A DNA stretch of 64,000 nt. Source: Nocardia harenae NBRC 108248 (GTDB taxonomy: Bacteria; Actinomycetota; Actinomycetes; Mycobacteriales; Mycobacteriaceae). The position numbers and the translations under genes were made by a program. The stretch lies in contig NZ_BDBH01000007.1 in the NCBI RefSeq assembly GCF_001612885.1, forward strand, positions 1 through 64,000, written 5' to 3'. Below, piece after piece: positions 12,665-23,638 of the stretch. The notes beneath the pieces were generated by a model, which had not been told where the DNA came from, did no database searches, and saw nothing but the letters and a program-made list of their open reading frames with translations. Numbering within the stretch: position 1 is the first letter of the stretch; the number at the start of each line of letters is the position of its first letter.

Positions 12665-14269
12665 ATGGGTAGCGATTCCGAGAATCGGCACGATCCAGAG
12701 CCGGAGGTTCCGGGTTCCACCGGCCCGGATACCCCCGCAGAGGGTGGGCGGGGGGCGGTTCGCGACCCGGACGGCGCGCGGTCGGCGGATGCCGGCGCTC
12801 CCGGCGCCGCAGCCGGGACCAGCGGCCGGACGATCACGGACAAGGCCGGTCCCGACGCGGGCGAGCAGGGGCTGGGCTGGACCGGTGACGAACCGGCGCC
12901 GTCCCCCGCCGCCCCCGCCGCCCCCGCCGCCCCGCGCGGCAAACTGGACGCGTACTTCCAGGTGACGGCGCTCGGCTCCACCTACCGCCGCGAGATCATG
13001 GCGGGCACCGTCACCTTCCTCGCCATGTCCTACATCCTCGCGGTGAATCCGTCGATCCTGGGCGACGAGGGCCCGCTCGGCGCGCTCGGCATCCCGACCC
13101 AGGCGGTCTTCACCGCGACCGCGGTCGCCGCCGTCTTCGGCACCCTGGTCATGGGGGTGTGGGCGCGCTACCCGATCGCGCTCGCCCCCGGCATGGGGTT
13201 GAACGCGTTCTTCGCGTTCACGGTGGTGCAGAGCATGGGCATCCCGTGGCAGACCGCGCTCTCCGGCACGCTGCTCTCCGGCGTCATCTTCTTCGTGCTC
13301 GCGGTGACCAAGGTCCGCGAGCGCATCCTGGACTCCATTCCCATGCAGCTGAAACTCGCGGTCGGCGCGGGAATCGGGCTCTTCATCGCCTTCATCGGGC
13401 TGAAGAACGCGGGCTTCGTGATCGCCAGCGAGGCCACCTTCGTCAAGCTCGGCGACCTGACCGACGGCCGCACCCTGCTCGCCTTCTTCGGGCTGGTCGT
13501 GACCGTGATCTTCCTGGTGCTCGGCAAGCACGGCGCGGTGCTCATCGGCATCGTCTCGACCACGGTGCTCGGCATGCTCACCGGCCTGGTGGAGCTGCCG
13601 GACGGCGTCGCGGCGCTGCCCCGCGGCCTGGACCAGACCTTCGGCCAGGCCATCGTGCACCTGCCCGACGCCTTCACCGGGCAGATGATCGTCGTGGTGC
13701 TGACCATGCTCTTCGTCGACTTCTTCGACGCCTCCGGCACCCTCATCGGCGTCGCCAAGCAGGCCGGGCTGCTGGACGAGCAGGGCAAGCTGCCGCGCGC
13801 CGCCAGTGCGCTGGCCGCCGACTCGGTCGGCACCACCGCGGGTGCCGTCATCGGCACCTCGACCACCACCGCGTACGTGGAATCGACCGCGGGCGTCTCG
13901 GCGGGCGGCCGGACCGGGCTCACCGCGGTGACCACGGCGGGCTGGTTCCTGCTCGCCATGTTCTGCTACCCGATCTTCGCGGTGGTGGCCTCGGCCGGGG
14001 AGGTCACGGCGCCGGCGCTCATCGTGGTCGGGGTGCTCATGGCGCGCTCGCTCGGCGAGATCGAGTGGGGGAACCTCGAGTACGCCATCCCCGCCTTCCT
14101 GACGATCGTGCTCATGCCGCTGAGCTACTCGATCGCCAACGGGCTCGCCATGGGCATGCTCTTCTACCCGATCGTCATGGTGGCGCGAGGCCGGATCCGG
14201 GATGTGCACCCGGTCATGTGGGTGCTCATGGTGGTCTTCCTCGGCTACTTCTTCTTCCTGGCCGAATAG
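12665..14269 (+). CDS. NCS2 family purine permease (AzgA-like)
   Basis: Nucleobase:cation symporter of 534 aa. About 100 N-terminal residues are hydrophilic, Pro/Gly/Ala-rich and probably disordered, which is long for the family. The membrane domain starts at about residue 100 with TYRREIMAGTVTFLAMSYIL and shows GMGLNAFFAF, VDFFDASGTLIGVAKQAG and GTSTTTAYVESTAGV, all typical of the AzgA/GhxP hypoxanthine, adenine and guanine branch. Substrate is inferred from that branch. The gene and the next one sit between glgP and dinG, where M. tuberculosis has nothing. Confidence 0.9.
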   Translation: MGSDSENRHDPEPEVPGSTGPDTPAEGGRGAVRDPDGARSADAGAPGAAAGTSGRTITDKAGPDAGEQGLGWTGDEPAPSPAAPAAPAAPRGKLDAYFQVTALGSTYRREIMAGTVTFLAMSYILAVNPSILGDEGPLGALGIPTQAVFTATAVAAVFGTLVMGVWARYPIALAPGMGLNAFFAFTVVQSMGIPWQTALSGTLLSGVIFFVLAVTKVRERILDSIPMQLKLAVGAGIGLFIAFIGLKNAGFVIASEATFVKLGDLTDGRTLLAFFGLVVTVIFLVLGKHGAVLIGIVSTTVLGMLTGLVELPDGVAALPRGLDQTFGQAIVHLPDAFTGQMIVVVLTMLFVDFFDASGTLIGVAKQAGLLDEQGKLPRAASALAADSVGTTAGAVIGTSTTTAYVESTAGVSAGGRTGLTAVTTAGWFLLAMFCYPIFAVVASAGEVTAPALIVVGVLMARSLGEIEWGNLEYAIPAFLTIVLMPLSYSIANGLAMGMLFYPIVMVARGRIRDVHPVMWVLMVVFLGYFFFLAE

Positions 14270-14411
14270 GCCGAATCGGACAGCCGGGATCGAATTCGGC
14301 ATATCGGGGAAGTTCAACGGACCGTAGTCCGGTTATCCCCGAGGTGCCCGTGCGGTCGGTGTTGCCCGGCGGGTGGCTCGATCACGTCCGACTCCCCGGA
14401 ACGAGGAACCC

Positions 14412-14954
14412 ATGACCACCACGACCTCTCGCGCCCGTACCGCTCCCACAGCTGCTTCCTCGACCGACCGCGGCGCCGATATCGGCCTGCTGGTCCTGCG
14501 TGTCGTCGCGGGCGCGCTCATCGCGGGCCACGGCGCGCAGAAACTCTTCGGCTGGTTCGGCGGCAGCGGCCTGAGTGCCACCGCCGACGGCTTCGACCGC
14601 ATGGGGTACAACCCCGGCGTCTTCTTCGGCACACTCGCCGGGCTCAGCGAGTTCGGCGGCGGCCTGCTGCTGATCCTCGGCCTGCTGACGCCGCTCGGCG
14701 CCGCCGCGGTGCTCGGCACCATGATCAATGTCATCGCGGTGCACTGGGACGGGGGTGTCTTCGGGAACGGCGGGTACGAGCTGCCGCTGCTCTACGCGGC
14801 GGTCGCCGCCGGGCTGGCGTTCACCGGCCCCGGCCGGTTCGCGCTCGACCACGGGCGGCCGTGGAACCGCACGGGCATCGCGGTCGGCGCGGCCGCGGTC
14901 GGGATCGCGGTGCTGGCGGCGGTGCTGACCCTGCTGGTCAAGGCCGCTTTCTGA
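14412..14954 (+). CDS. DoxX family membrane protein
   Basis: Four-helix membrane protein of 180 aa. Motifs include LLVLRVVAGALIAGHGAQKLFGWFGG and GLSEFGGGLLLILGLLTPLGA, the standard DoxX core. Members are linked to redox or membrane-associated oxidoreductase complexes in some actinobacteria, but a role here is not defined. ATG at 14412 follows GAGGAACCC. It is convergent with dinG, only 18 bases away. Confidence 0.85.
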   Translation: MTTTTSRARTAPTAASSTDRGADIGLLVLRVVAGALIAGHGAQKLFGWFGGSGLSATADGFDRMGYNPGVFFGTLAGLSEFGGGLLLILGLLTPLGAAAVLGTMINVIAVHWDGGVFGNGGYELPLLYAAVAAGLAFTGPGRFALDHGRPWNRTGIAVGAAAVGIAVLAAVLTLLVKAAF

Positions 14955-14972
14955 GGCCGACCCGCGCTGCGG

Positions 14973-17021
14973 CTAGGACGCCGCGGCGGTGAGCCGCTGC
15001 AGCGCCTCGGCTACCACCTGCGGGTCCGCGGTCTCCCAGTAGGGCGGGAGCGAGGCGCGCAGGTACCCGCCGTAGCGGGCGGTGGCGATCCGGGAGTCCA
15101 GGATCGCGATGACGCCGCGGTCGTCCACGCTGCGCAGCAGCCTGCCCGTGCCCTGGGCGAGCAGCAGCGCCGCGTGGTTGGCGGCGACCGTCATGAAGCC
15201 GTTGCCGCCGCGCGACTCCACCGCCCGCTGCCGCGCGGTGAGCAGCGGATCGTCGGGGCGCGGGAAGGGAATCCGGTCCAGCAGGACCAGGCTCAGCGAC
15301 GGGCCGGGCACGTCGACGCCCTGCCAGAGCGAGAGCGTGCCGAAGAGCGAGGTCGCCGCGTCCTCGGCAAACGCCTTGACCAGCGCGCCGGTGGCGTCGT
15401 CGCCCTGGCAGAGCACGGGGGTGTCGAGCCGCTCGCGCATGGCCTCGGTGGCGGCGCGGGCCGCGCGCATGGAGGAGAAGAGGCCGAGGGTGCGGCCACC
15501 CGCGGCGCGGACGAGCCGCTCGATCTCGTCGAGCACCGCGGGGGACATGCCGTCCCGGCCGGGCGGAGGCAGGTGCTTGGCGACGTAGAGGATGCCGGAG
15601 CGGGCGTGGTCGAACGGCGAGCCGACATCCAGCGACGACCAGCGCACGGTCTCGGCGTCGGACGGGGCCTGCGCGCCGTTGGCGGTGCCGGTGTCGGGCC
15701 GGTTGGCGGACTGGGCGGGCAGCCCCCAGGTGATGGCGAGGCCGTCGAAGGAGCCGCCGATCTGCAGCGTCGCCGAAGTGAGCACCACGGTGGCGGCGCC
15801 GAAGAGCCTGCTGCGCAGCAGCCCGCCCACCGAGAGCGGCGCCATTCGCAGCGTGCGCCGCGCGGTGCCGCGGATCTCGTCGGCGGCGAGCCAGATGACG
15901 TCGCGGCGGGCGGCCGGATCGGGCTCGTCGAAGGCGGAGAGCGCGCGCACCGCGCTGTCGTGCACCTCCTCCACCGCGACCAGCGCCTGGTTGCGCGCGG
16001 CGGCCGCCTCCGGGTCGCTGCCCTGCGCGGTGCTGCCGCCGGGCGGGGAGAGCGCGGTGCGCACGTTCCAGGCGGCGTCGCGGATCAGCGCGAGGACGGG
16101 GGCGGCGCTGTCGGGCAGCCGCTCCCAGCGGGCGGCGGGCAGCTCGTCGAGTACTTCGTGCCAGGCCTCGCCCGCCTCCTCGAGGTGATCGAGCTCCCGC
16201 TCGTCGACCAGCTTGACGCAGCGCTTGGCGGCGGCGGTGACGGTGGCGGGGGCCAGTTCGGCGGTGGCGACGCCGGTGACCCGGTCGACCAGCTCGTGCG
16301 CCTCGTCGATGATCACCACATCGTGCTCGGGCAGGATCTGGATGCCGCTGATGGCGTCGATGGCGAGCAGCGCGTGGTTGGTGACGACGACGTCGGACTG
16401 CGCGGAGTCGGTGCGCGCCTTCTCGGCGAAGCAGTCCTGGCCGAACGGGCAGCGCGACTTGCCGAGGCACTCCCTGGAGGAGACGCTGACCTGCCGCCAG
16501 GCGCGGTCGCTCACGCCGGGGGTGAGTTCGTCGCGGTCGCCGGTCTCGGTATCCGATGCCCAGGTGGTGAGGCGCTGCACCTCGCGGCCGAGCCGGGAGA
16601 CGGCGAAGGCGTCGAAGAGCTCGGCCTCGCCCGGGTCCTCCGGGACGGCGCTGTTCATCTTGTTCAGGCACAGGTAGTTGTTGCGGCCCTTGAGGATCGC
16701 GAAGCGCGCGGTGCGGCCGAGCGGCTTCGCCAGCGCCTCGGCCAAGCGCGGCAGGTCACGGTCGACCAGCTGGCGCTGCAGTGCGATGGTCGCGGTAGAG
16801 ACCACGACGGTGCGGCCGGTGCGGACCGCGTGCCGCAGGCCGGGGACCAGGTAGGCCAGCGATTTTCCGGTGCCGGTGCCCGCCTGCACGGCCAGGTGCT
16901 CGCCGGTGTCGATGGCGTGCGCGACCGCCGAGGCCATGGTGACCTGCCCGGTCCGCTCGGTGCCGCCGAGCGCGCGGACGGCGGTGGAGAGCAGTTCCGG
17001 GACCGGCGGCAGTTCGGGCAC
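14973..17021 (-). CDS. dinG: ATP-dependent DNA helicase DinG-like (XPD family)
   Basis: Superfamily 2 iron-sulfur helicase, 682 aa from GTG at 17021, similar in length to Rv1329c. Walker A is QAGTGTGKSLAYL, Walker B is the DEAH box in VVIIDEAHELVD. Four cysteines expected for a 4Fe-4S cluster are visible: one in NNYLCLNK and three in RECLGKSRCPFGQDCF. The C-terminal helicase motifs LFGTLSLWQGVDVPG and LLLAQGTGRLLRS are intact. A GTG at 17051 would add ten residues; 17021 is favoured by a GTAGG 9 bases upstream. Last gene of a pncB-pncA-dinG run. Confidence 0.92.
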   Translation of the reverse strand: MPELPPVPELLSTAVRALGGTERTGQVTMASAVAHAIDTGEHLAVQAGTGTGKSLAYLVPGLRHAVRTGRTVVVSTATIALQRQLVDRDLPRLAEALAKPLGRTARFAILKGRNNYLCLNKMNSAVPEDPGEAELFDAFAVSRLGREVQRLTTWASDTETGDRDELTPGVSDRAWRQVSVSSRECLGKSRCPFGQDCFAEKARTDSAQSDVVVTNHALLAIDAISGIQILPEHDVVIIDEAHELVDRVTGVATAELAPATVTAAAKRCVKLVDERELDHLEEAGEAWHEVLDELPAARWERLPDSAAPVLALIRDAAWNVRTALSPPGGSTAQGSDPEAAAARNQALVAVEEVHDSAVRALSAFDEPDPAARRDVIWLAADEIRGTARRTLRMAPLSVGGLLRSRLFGAATVVLTSATLQIGGSFDGLAITWGLPAQSANRPDTGTANGAQAPSDAETVRWSSLDVGSPFDHARSGILYVAKHLPPPGRDGMSPAVLDEIERLVRAAGGRTLGLFSSMRAARAATEAMRERLDTPVLCQGDDATGALVKAFAEDAATSLFGTLSLWQGVDVPGPSLSLVLLDRIPFPRPDDPLLTARQRAVESRGGNGFMTVAANHAALLLAQGTGRLLRSVDDRGVIAILDSRIATARYGGYLRASLPPYWETADPQVVAEALQRLTAAAS

Positions 17022-17067
17022 GCGCAGCAGCCTACTGCGCTGCGCCGACACGCTCGGGCAAGCGGGG

Positions 17068-17649
17068 TCAGTGCCCCAGTTCGCCGTCGAATTCCACGCC
17101 GGCGGCGCGCATGCGCTCCATGGCGACGGTGGTGCTCTCCGGTGCGACCCCGGCGGTGAGCGCGAGCAGCACCCTGGTCGAGAACCCTGCCGCGCGCGCG
17201 TCCAGCGCCGTCGCCCGGACGCAGTGGTCGGTGGCGATGCCGACCACGTCGACCGCGTCGATGTCGCGCGCCCGCAACCACTCCGAGAGCGAGGAGCCGT
17301 CCTCGGCCGCCCCCTCGAACCCGGAGTAGGCCGCGGCGTACTCGCCCTTGCTGAACACCTCGTCGACATCGGCGGTGAAGTTCGGGTGGAAATCGGCGCC
17401 CGGCGTGCCGACCCGGCAGTGCGGGGGCCAGCTGTTCACGTAATCGGGGTTGTCGGAGAAGTGGTCACCCGGATCGATGTGGTGATCGCGGGTGGCGACC
17501 ACCGCCGCGTAGCCGGTGTCCTGCCCGGAACCGGCGGTCAGCAGATAGTCGCTGATCCGGCTCGCCACCGCGGCCCCGCCGGTGACCGCGAGCGACCCGC
17601 CCTCGCAGAAGTCGTTCTGCACATCTACCACGATCAACGCACGCGCCAT
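17068..17649 (-). CDS. pncA: Nicotinamidase PncA
   Basis: Cysteine-hydrolase fold enzyme of 193 aa that converts nicotinamide to nicotinate; in mycobacteria it also activates pyrazinamide. Asp8 in [12 protein letters not shown], the Lys in FSKGEY and the Cys in [10 protein letters not shown] form the triad. The metal-binding cluster is in [13 protein letters not shown] plus the His in SWPPHC. It starts at ATG 17649, 4 bases after the pncB stop, so the two salvage steps are co-transcribed. In M. tuberculosis pncA is elsewhere, so this NAD-salvage grouping is a local difference. Confidence 0.95.
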   Translation of the reverse strand: MARALIVVDVQNDFCEGGSLAVTGGAAVASRISDYLLTAGSGQDTGYAAVVATRDHHIDPGDHFSDNPDYVNSWPPHCRVGTPGADFHPNFTADVDEVFSKGEYAAAYSGFEGAAEDGSSLSEWLRARDIDAVDVVGIATDHCVRATALDARAAGFSTRVLLALTAGVAPESTTVAMERMRAAGVEFDGELGH

Positions 17650-17653
17650 GGTT

Positions 17654-18967
17654 CTATTCTGCCGCGAAGGTGGTCGGTACCGCCGGTTCGCCCGCGGAGA
17701 GCTTGAGCCCCTCCCACGGCAGGCTCACCAGCCCGCGCGCCACCAGGTCGCGGCTCTCCGCCAGGCTGGGCTGCTCCGGGGTCACCTCGCCGCCCCGCAC
17801 CAGCGGCACGTGCAGCTCGCGCGCGGTGAACTCGCCGGTCGCGGGCGTGGAGCCGGCCGGGAAGACGACCTCCTCCACGATGGTGCCGCTGGCCCTGGCC
17901 AGCCGGATCGCGCTCTTGGTCCCGCCCCGCGACTCCTTGTGGCTGCTCCGCTTGGCCACCGGCACCCCCTCCACCTCGACCAGTTTGTAGACCATGCCCG
18001 CGGTGGGCGCGCCGGAGCCGACCACCAGCGAGGTGCCGACGCCGTAGACGTCGACCGGCTCGGCGCGCAGCGCGGCGATGGCGTACTCGTCCAGGTCGCC
18101 GGAGACCACGATCCGGGTGCGGGTGGCGCCGAGCCCGTCCAGCTGGTCGCGGACCTGCCTGGCCAGCACCCCGAGATCGCCGGAGTCGATCCGGACGCCG
18201 CCGAGCTCGACCCCGGCCACCTCGACGGCGGTGGCGACGCCCTGCGTGATGTCGAAGGTGTCGACCAGCAGCGTGGTGCCGACGCCGAGCGCCCGCACCT
18301 GGCTGCGGAACGCCTCCGCCTCGTGCGCGCCGTCGCTGCCGCTGTGCAGCAGGGTGAAGGCGTGCGCGCTGGTGCCTGCGCCGGGGACGCCGTAGCGCCG
18401 CACCGCCTCCAGGTTCGAGGTGGCGTCGAAGCCGGCCAGGTAGGCGGCGCGCGAGCTGGCCGGGGCGGCGAGCTCGTGGGTGCGGCGCGAGCCCATCTCG
18501 ATCATCCGGCGTCCGGCCGCCGCGCTCACCATGCGGGCGGCGGCGGAGGCGATGGCGCAGTCGTGGTTGTAGACGGAGAGGATGAGCGTCTCCAGGATCA
18601 CGCACTCGGCGAAGCTGCCGCGCACCGAGAGCACCGGGGAGTTCGGGAAGTACAGGTCGCCCTCGGCGTAGCCGTCGATGTCGCCGCCGAAGCGGTACTC
18701 GCGCAACCACTCCAGCGTCCGGTCGTCCAGGAAGCGCGCCGCGACCTCGAGTTCGGCCGGGCCGAAGCGGAATCGGGTGAGCGCCTCCAGCATCCGGCCG
18801 GTGCCGGCGACCACGCCGTACCGCCTGCCATTCGGCAATCTCCTGGCGAACACCTCGAAGGTGCAGCGGCGGTGCGCCGAGCCGTCGGCGAGCGCGGCGG
18901 CCAGCATGGTCAGCTCGTACTGGTCGGTCAGCAGCGCGGTGCCGGCCCGCCCGTCGATGGTCTCCAC
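17654..18967 (-). CDS. pncB: Nicotinate phosphoribosyltransferase PncB
   Basis: Makes nicotinate mononucleotide from nicotinate and PRPP in NAD salvage. At 437 aa it is close to Rv1330c (PncB1). The N-terminus [16 protein letters not shown], the middle [15 protein letters not shown] with the following RRTHE segment, and the C-terminal [13 protein letters not shown] are family signatures. GTG at 18967 is the first start. Divergent from clpS across 156 bases. Confidence 0.95.
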   Translation of the reverse strand: METIDGRAGTALLTDQYELTMLAAALADGSAHRRCTFEVFARRLPNGRRYGVVAGTGRMLEALTRFRFGPAELEVAARFLDDRTLEWLREYRFGGDIDGYAEGDLYFPNSPVLSVRGSFAECVILETLILSVYNHDCAIASAAARMVSAAAGRRMIEMGSRRTHELAAPASSRAAYLAGFDATSNLEAVRRYGVPGAGTSAHAFTLLHSGSDGAHEAEAFRSQVRALGVGTTLLVDTFDITQGVATAVEVAGVELGGVRIDSGDLGVLARQVRDQLDGLGATRTRIVVSGDLDEYAIAALRAEPVDVYGVGTSLVVGSGAPTAGMVYKLVEVEGVPVAKRSSHKESRGGTKSAIRLARASGTIVEEVVFPAGSTPATGEFTARELHVPLVRGGEVTPEQPSLAESRDLVARGLVSLPWEGLKLSAGEPAVPTTFAAE

Positions 18968-19123
18968 GTGGCCACTCTAGACAGCGCGCGGCGGGGAATC
19001 GGGGAGCATGATAGGCCCGCGGGCGCCGGATCGGGCCGGAACGGCGGGCGCGGAGCCGGAAAAGCCGTGATTCTCCGCCCCTCGGATGGTTGTGTTCTCG
19101 TCCTGCCGTCGTACCCTGGACGC

Positions 19124-19477
19124 ATGGCCCAGTTCGACCGAGTCGATGCCGGCGATCTCGCGGCGGCCGTTGCCGTCGTCGCGCACGCGACACCGTCGGC
19201 GACACCCGAAGCCATCGAGCACAGCGAGATCCTGGAGGCCGTCGACCGGCCCTGGGTCACCGTGGTCTGGGACGATCCGGTCAACCTCATGCACTACGTC
19301 ACCTATATTTTCCAGAAGCTCTTCGGCTACAGCAAAGCCAAGGCGACCGAGCTCATGCTGCAGGTGCACAACGAGGGCAGGGCCGTGGTCACCTCCGGCC
19401 CGCGGGACAAGATGGAGCACGACGTCCAGCGGCTGCACGCCGCCGGGCTGTGGGCGACCATGCAGCGCGACGAGTGA
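19124..19477 (+). CDS. clpS: ATP-dependent Clp protease adaptor ClpS
   Basis: N-end-rule adaptor that delivers proteins with destabilising N-terminal residues to ClpAP/ClpCP. Of 117 aa, the first 45 are a flexible tail and the rest is the ClpS core with [20 protein letters not shown] (the substrate pocket carries the D-x-V-N residues) and [23 protein letters not shown] at 19124 is chosen; the frame is open far upstream only as antisense of pncB. First gene of the clpS-DUF2017-peptidase run. Confidence 0.95.
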   Translation: MAQFDRVDAGDLAAAVAVVAHATPSATPEAIEHSEILEAVDRPWVTVVWDDPVNLMHYVTYIFQKLFGYSKAKATELMLQVHNEGRAVVTSGPRDKMEHDVQRLHAAGLWATMQRDE

Positions 19478-19497
19478 GTGCGGCTACCGTAGGCATC

Positions 19498-20067
19498 GTG
19501 CGTAAGTGGAGCCGGAAGAATTCGCTGGGCGGCCTGAAACTGCGTTCCGAGATGGACGGCAGGGAGGCCGCGGTACTGCGATCGCTGGTCGGGGCGGTGT
19601 GCGGGCTGCTCACCGAGCGCGCGAACTCCGGCCCCGACGACGAGCTGGCCGCGCTCACCGGGATGCGGACCGGTAACTCGACCCCGCCCACCGACCCGCA
19701 GCTGCTCCGGCTGCTCCCCGATTTCCACCGCGCCGAGCCCGGCTCGCCGGACGCCGACCGGGCCGGGCTGAACGACGCGCTGCGCAGCCTGCACGAGCCC
19801 GACATCATCGAGACCAAGGTGGCGGCCGGCGCGGTGGTGCTGCGCACGGTGCCCGCCGACGGCGGCAAGGTGACGCTCTCGCCGGAGCAGGCCGATGCCT
19901 GGCTCACGGCGCTCAACGACGTGCGGCTCGCGCTCGGCACGGTGCTGGAGATCGACGCCGAGACCCCCGAGGAGCTGGAGCCGGGCGACCCGCGCGCGCC
20001 GCACCTCGACGTCTACCACTGGCTCACCTGGATGCAGGACTCGCTGCTCTCGGCGCTCGCCCCGTGA
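19498..20067 (+). CDS. DUF2017 family protein, Rv1332 homologue
   Basis: Protein of 189 aa, mostly alpha-helical, with no catalytic motif that I recognise. The N-terminus MRKWSRK from GTG 19498 agrees with Rv1332 as I remember it; an upstream GTG at 19474 overlapping the clpS stop (GTGA) is possible and would couple translation. DUF2017 genes almost always follow clpS in actinobacteria, which suggests a link to protein turnover, but this is inference. Confidence 0.85.
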   Translation: MRKWSRKNSLGGLKLRSEMDGREAAVLRSLVGAVCGLLTERANSGPDDELAALTGMRTGNSTPPTDPQLLRLLPDFHRAEPGSPDADRAGLNDALRSLHEPDIIETKVAAGAVVLRTVPADGGKVTLSPEQADAWLTALNDVRLALGTVLEIDAETPEELEPGDPRAPHLDVYHWLTWMQDSLLSALAP

Positions 20068-21092
20068 CCGGGCTGACCGACGTGCCCGGTGTGCTCGTCG
20101 GGCACCACCACGAACTCGACCAGGACGCCACGCTCGGCTCCGGCGCCGCCACCGGCTGCACGGTGGTCCGGGTGCCCGGCGGCGCGGTGGCCGCGGTCGA
20201 CGTCCGCGGCGGCGGCCCCGGCACCAGGGAGACCGACCTGCTCGACCCGGCCAACTCGGTGCGCAGGGCCAACGCCGTGCTGCTCACCGGCGGCAGCGCC
20301 TACGGGCTCGCCGCCGCCGACGGGGTGATGCGGTTCTGCGAGGAGGCGGGCGAGGGCATCCCGCTCGACCCGCTCGACCCGGCCCGGGTGGTGCCGATCG
20401 TGCCCGGCGCCGTCATCTTCGACCTGCCGGTGGGCGACTGGGCCGTCCGTCCCACCGCCGAGTTCGGCTATCGCGCGGCCGCGGCCGCGGGCCGGGAGTT
20501 CGAGCGCGGCTCCGTCGGCGCCGGGGCCGGGGCGCGCGCGGGCGCGCTCAAGGGCGGGATCGGCACCGCGTCGATCCTGCTCGATATCGGGATCACGGTC
20601 GCCGCGCTGGTGGTGGCGAACCCGGTGGGGTCGGTCTTCGACCCGCGCACCGGGCTGCCGTGGGGCGCGGGCACCGACGGCGCCGCCGCGCTCGGGCTGC
20701 GCATACCGACCCCCGAGCAGCTCGCCGCGGCCAATGCGCTCCCGGTCAAGGGCACGGTGCTCAACACCACCATCGGCGTGGTCGCCACCGACGCCCCGCT
20801 CGACCCCGCCGGCTGCCGCCGGATGGCGACCACCGCGCACGACGGCCTGGCCCGCGCGGTGCGCCCGGCACACTCGCCGCTGGACGGCGACACCTTCTTC
20901 GCACTCGCCACCGGCACCGCCGCGCCGCCGCCCGGCCCGCTGCCGCCGCCCTATTTCCCCGCGAACCTCGGGCTGCTCGACGCGGTCTGCACCGCGGCCG
21001 CGGTCTGCGTGGAGCGGGCCATCGTGGACGCGGTGGTCTCCGCCCGTCCGATCACCGGAATCCCCTCGTACAGCGAGCTGTTCGGCGGCTGA
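20064..21092 (+). CDS. P1/DmpA family peptidase (Rv1333-like)
   Basis: N-terminal nucleophile hydrolase of the DmpA/P1 aminopeptidase family, 342 aa. The protein shows GVLVGHHHELDQDATLGSG at the N-terminus, TGGSAYGLAAADGVMR, FERGSVGAGAGA and, in the C-terminal third, VKGTVLNTTIGVVATDAPL, where the self-cleavage and nucleophile (Thr/Ser) site of the family lies. The GTG start overlaps the DUF2017 stop (GTGA), so they are coupled. Natural substrate unknown. Confidence 0.9.
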   Translation: MTGLTDVPGVLVGHHHELDQDATLGSGAATGCTVVRVPGGAVAAVDVRGGGPGTRETDLLDPANSVRRANAVLLTGGSAYGLAAADGVMRFCEEAGEGIPLDPLDPARVVPIVPGAVIFDLPVGDWAVRPTAEFGYRAAAAAGREFERGSVGAGAGARAGALKGGIGTASILLDIGITVAALVVANPVGSVFDPRTGLPWGAGTDGAAALGLRIPTPEQLAAANALPVKGTVLNTTIGVVATDAPLDPAGCRRMATTAHDGLARAVRPAHSPLDGDTFFALATGTAAPPPGPLPPPYFPANLGLLDAVCTAAAVCVERAIVDAVVSARPITGIPSYSELFGG

Positions 21093-21172
21093 TCGGGGCG
21101 GAGCGGCCAGGGCGGGAATAGCCGAATAAGCTGGCTGGTTGTCGAGTGCGTTGTCGCGGGAAGGGTGTTGTC

Positions 21173-21586
21173 GTGCTGGTGATCAGGGCCGACCTCGTCG
21201 AGGCGATGGTGGCGCACGCCCGTGCCGACCACCCGGACGAGGCGTGCGGGGTGCTTCCCGGCCCCGAGGGGTCGGATCGCCCGGAGCGCTTCGTCGCCAT
21301 GGTCAATGCCGAGCGCTCGCCCACCTTCTACCGCTTCGACTCCGGCGAGCAGCTGAAGGTCTGGCGGGCCATGGACGACGCCGACGAGGAGCCGGTGGTG
21401 ATCTACCACTCGCACACCGCGACCGAGGCGTACCCGAGCCGCACCGACATCTCCTACGCCTCCGAGCCGAACGCGCACTACGTGCTGATCTCCACCCGCG
21501 ATCCGGAGCAGCACGAGCTGCGCAGCTACCGCATCCTCTCCGGCGAGGTCACCGAGGAGCCGGTGCGGGTCGTCGACGCCTACTGA
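21173..21586 (+). CDS. mec: CysO-cysteine peptidase Mec (JAMM metalloprotease)
   Basis: Zinc peptidase of 137 aa that frees cysteine from the CysO-cysteine adduct in the sulfur-carrier cysteine pathway. The JAMM signature is complete: Glu23, then HSHTATEAYPSRTD with His79, His81 and Asp92. GTG at 21173 follows GGAAGGG with 7-base spacing and gives the MLVIRADLVEAMV N-terminus; a more upstream start at 21146 would add nine residues. First gene of mec-cysO-cysM, as in Rv1334-Rv1336. Confidence 0.93.
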   Translation: MLVIRADLVEAMVAHARADHPDEACGVLPGPEGSDRPERFVAMVNAERSPTFYRFDSGEQLKVWRAMDDADEEPVVIYHSHTATEAYPSRTDISYASEPNAHYVLISTRDPEQHELRSYRILSGEVTEEPVRVVDAY

Positions 21587-21611
21587 ACCCGTTCAACCCC
21601 GAGGAGAAGCC

Positions 21612-22857
<1,246 letters not shown>

Positions 22858-22898
22858 ACCCCGGTACCCTCGATACCAGGGCTAGCGCAGGAGGTGCC

Positions 22899-23567
22899 AT
22901 GGTCGTCGGTCCTGGTTCGGGGTATCCGCCGAACAGCACACCGGTCGGTTCCCGCGCGGTCGCGATGATCGGCAAACTCTGGGCCCAGGCGGCCGCGCTC
23001 ATGCTCGGCTTCGTCGCGCTGCTCTACGGCATCGAGGGCGTGGACAGCCTGCAGGGCGTCGACCTGGACAGCGAGGGCATCCGGCCGCGCGACCCGGACG
23101 GGCTCTGGGGCGTGCTCTGGGCGCCGGTGCTGCACGGCAACTGGGATCACCTGATGGGCAATACGCTGCCGGTGCTGATCCTCGGCTTTCTGACGCTGCT
23201 CTCCGGGATCGGCCGCGGATTGGCCGCTACCGCCCTCATCTGGCTGATCGCCGGCGCCGGAACCTGGCTCATCGGCGGCGCGGGCACGGTGCACATCGGC
23301 GCCTCCTCGCTGGTCTTCGGCTGGCTCACCTTCCTCATCTCGCGCGGCTGGTTCGCCCGCAACCTCACCCAGATCGTGGTGGGGCTGGTGGTCTTCGCGA
23401 TCTACGGTTCGCTGCTCTGGGGCGTGCTGCCGGGGCAGCCGATGATCTCCTGGCAGGGCCATCTGTTCGGGGCCGTGGGTGGTGTGGTCGCCGGCTGGGT
23501 ACTCTCCGGTGACGAACGTCGTCGCCGACGCGCAGCGGATCCGCGCCCGCTCGCAGGCCCCCGGTGA
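22899..23567 (+). CDS. Rhomboid family intramembrane serine protease
   Basis: Rv1337-like rhomboid of 222 aa with six predicted membrane segments. HGNWDHLMGN in the L1-helix 2 region is characteristic. The Ser motif reads GASS (in HIGASSLVFG) where most rhomboids have GxSG; the first of the two Ser fits the nucleophile position. The partner His is in WQGHLFGAVGG. ATG at 22899 follows AGGAGG. The C-terminus is a basic Arg-rich tail. In M. tuberculosis the next gene is murI, absent here. Confidence 0.9.
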   Translation: MVVGPGSGYPPNSTPVGSRAVAMIGKLWAQAAALMLGFVALLYGIEGVDSLQGVDLDSEGIRPRDPDGLWGVLWAPVLHGNWDHLMGNTLPVLILGFLTLLSGIGRGLAATALIWLIAGAGTWLIGGAGTVHIGASSLVFGWLTFLISRGWFARNLTQIVVGLVVFAIYGSLLWGVLPGQPMISWQGHLFGAVGGVVAGWVLSGDERRRRRAADPRPLAGPR

Positions 23568-23638
23568 CCACGTCGCACACCCGCGAGAGTTTGGGGGATC
23601 CCGTCGTGACCGGTGAAACGTCGTGGCAGCATGGGGGC

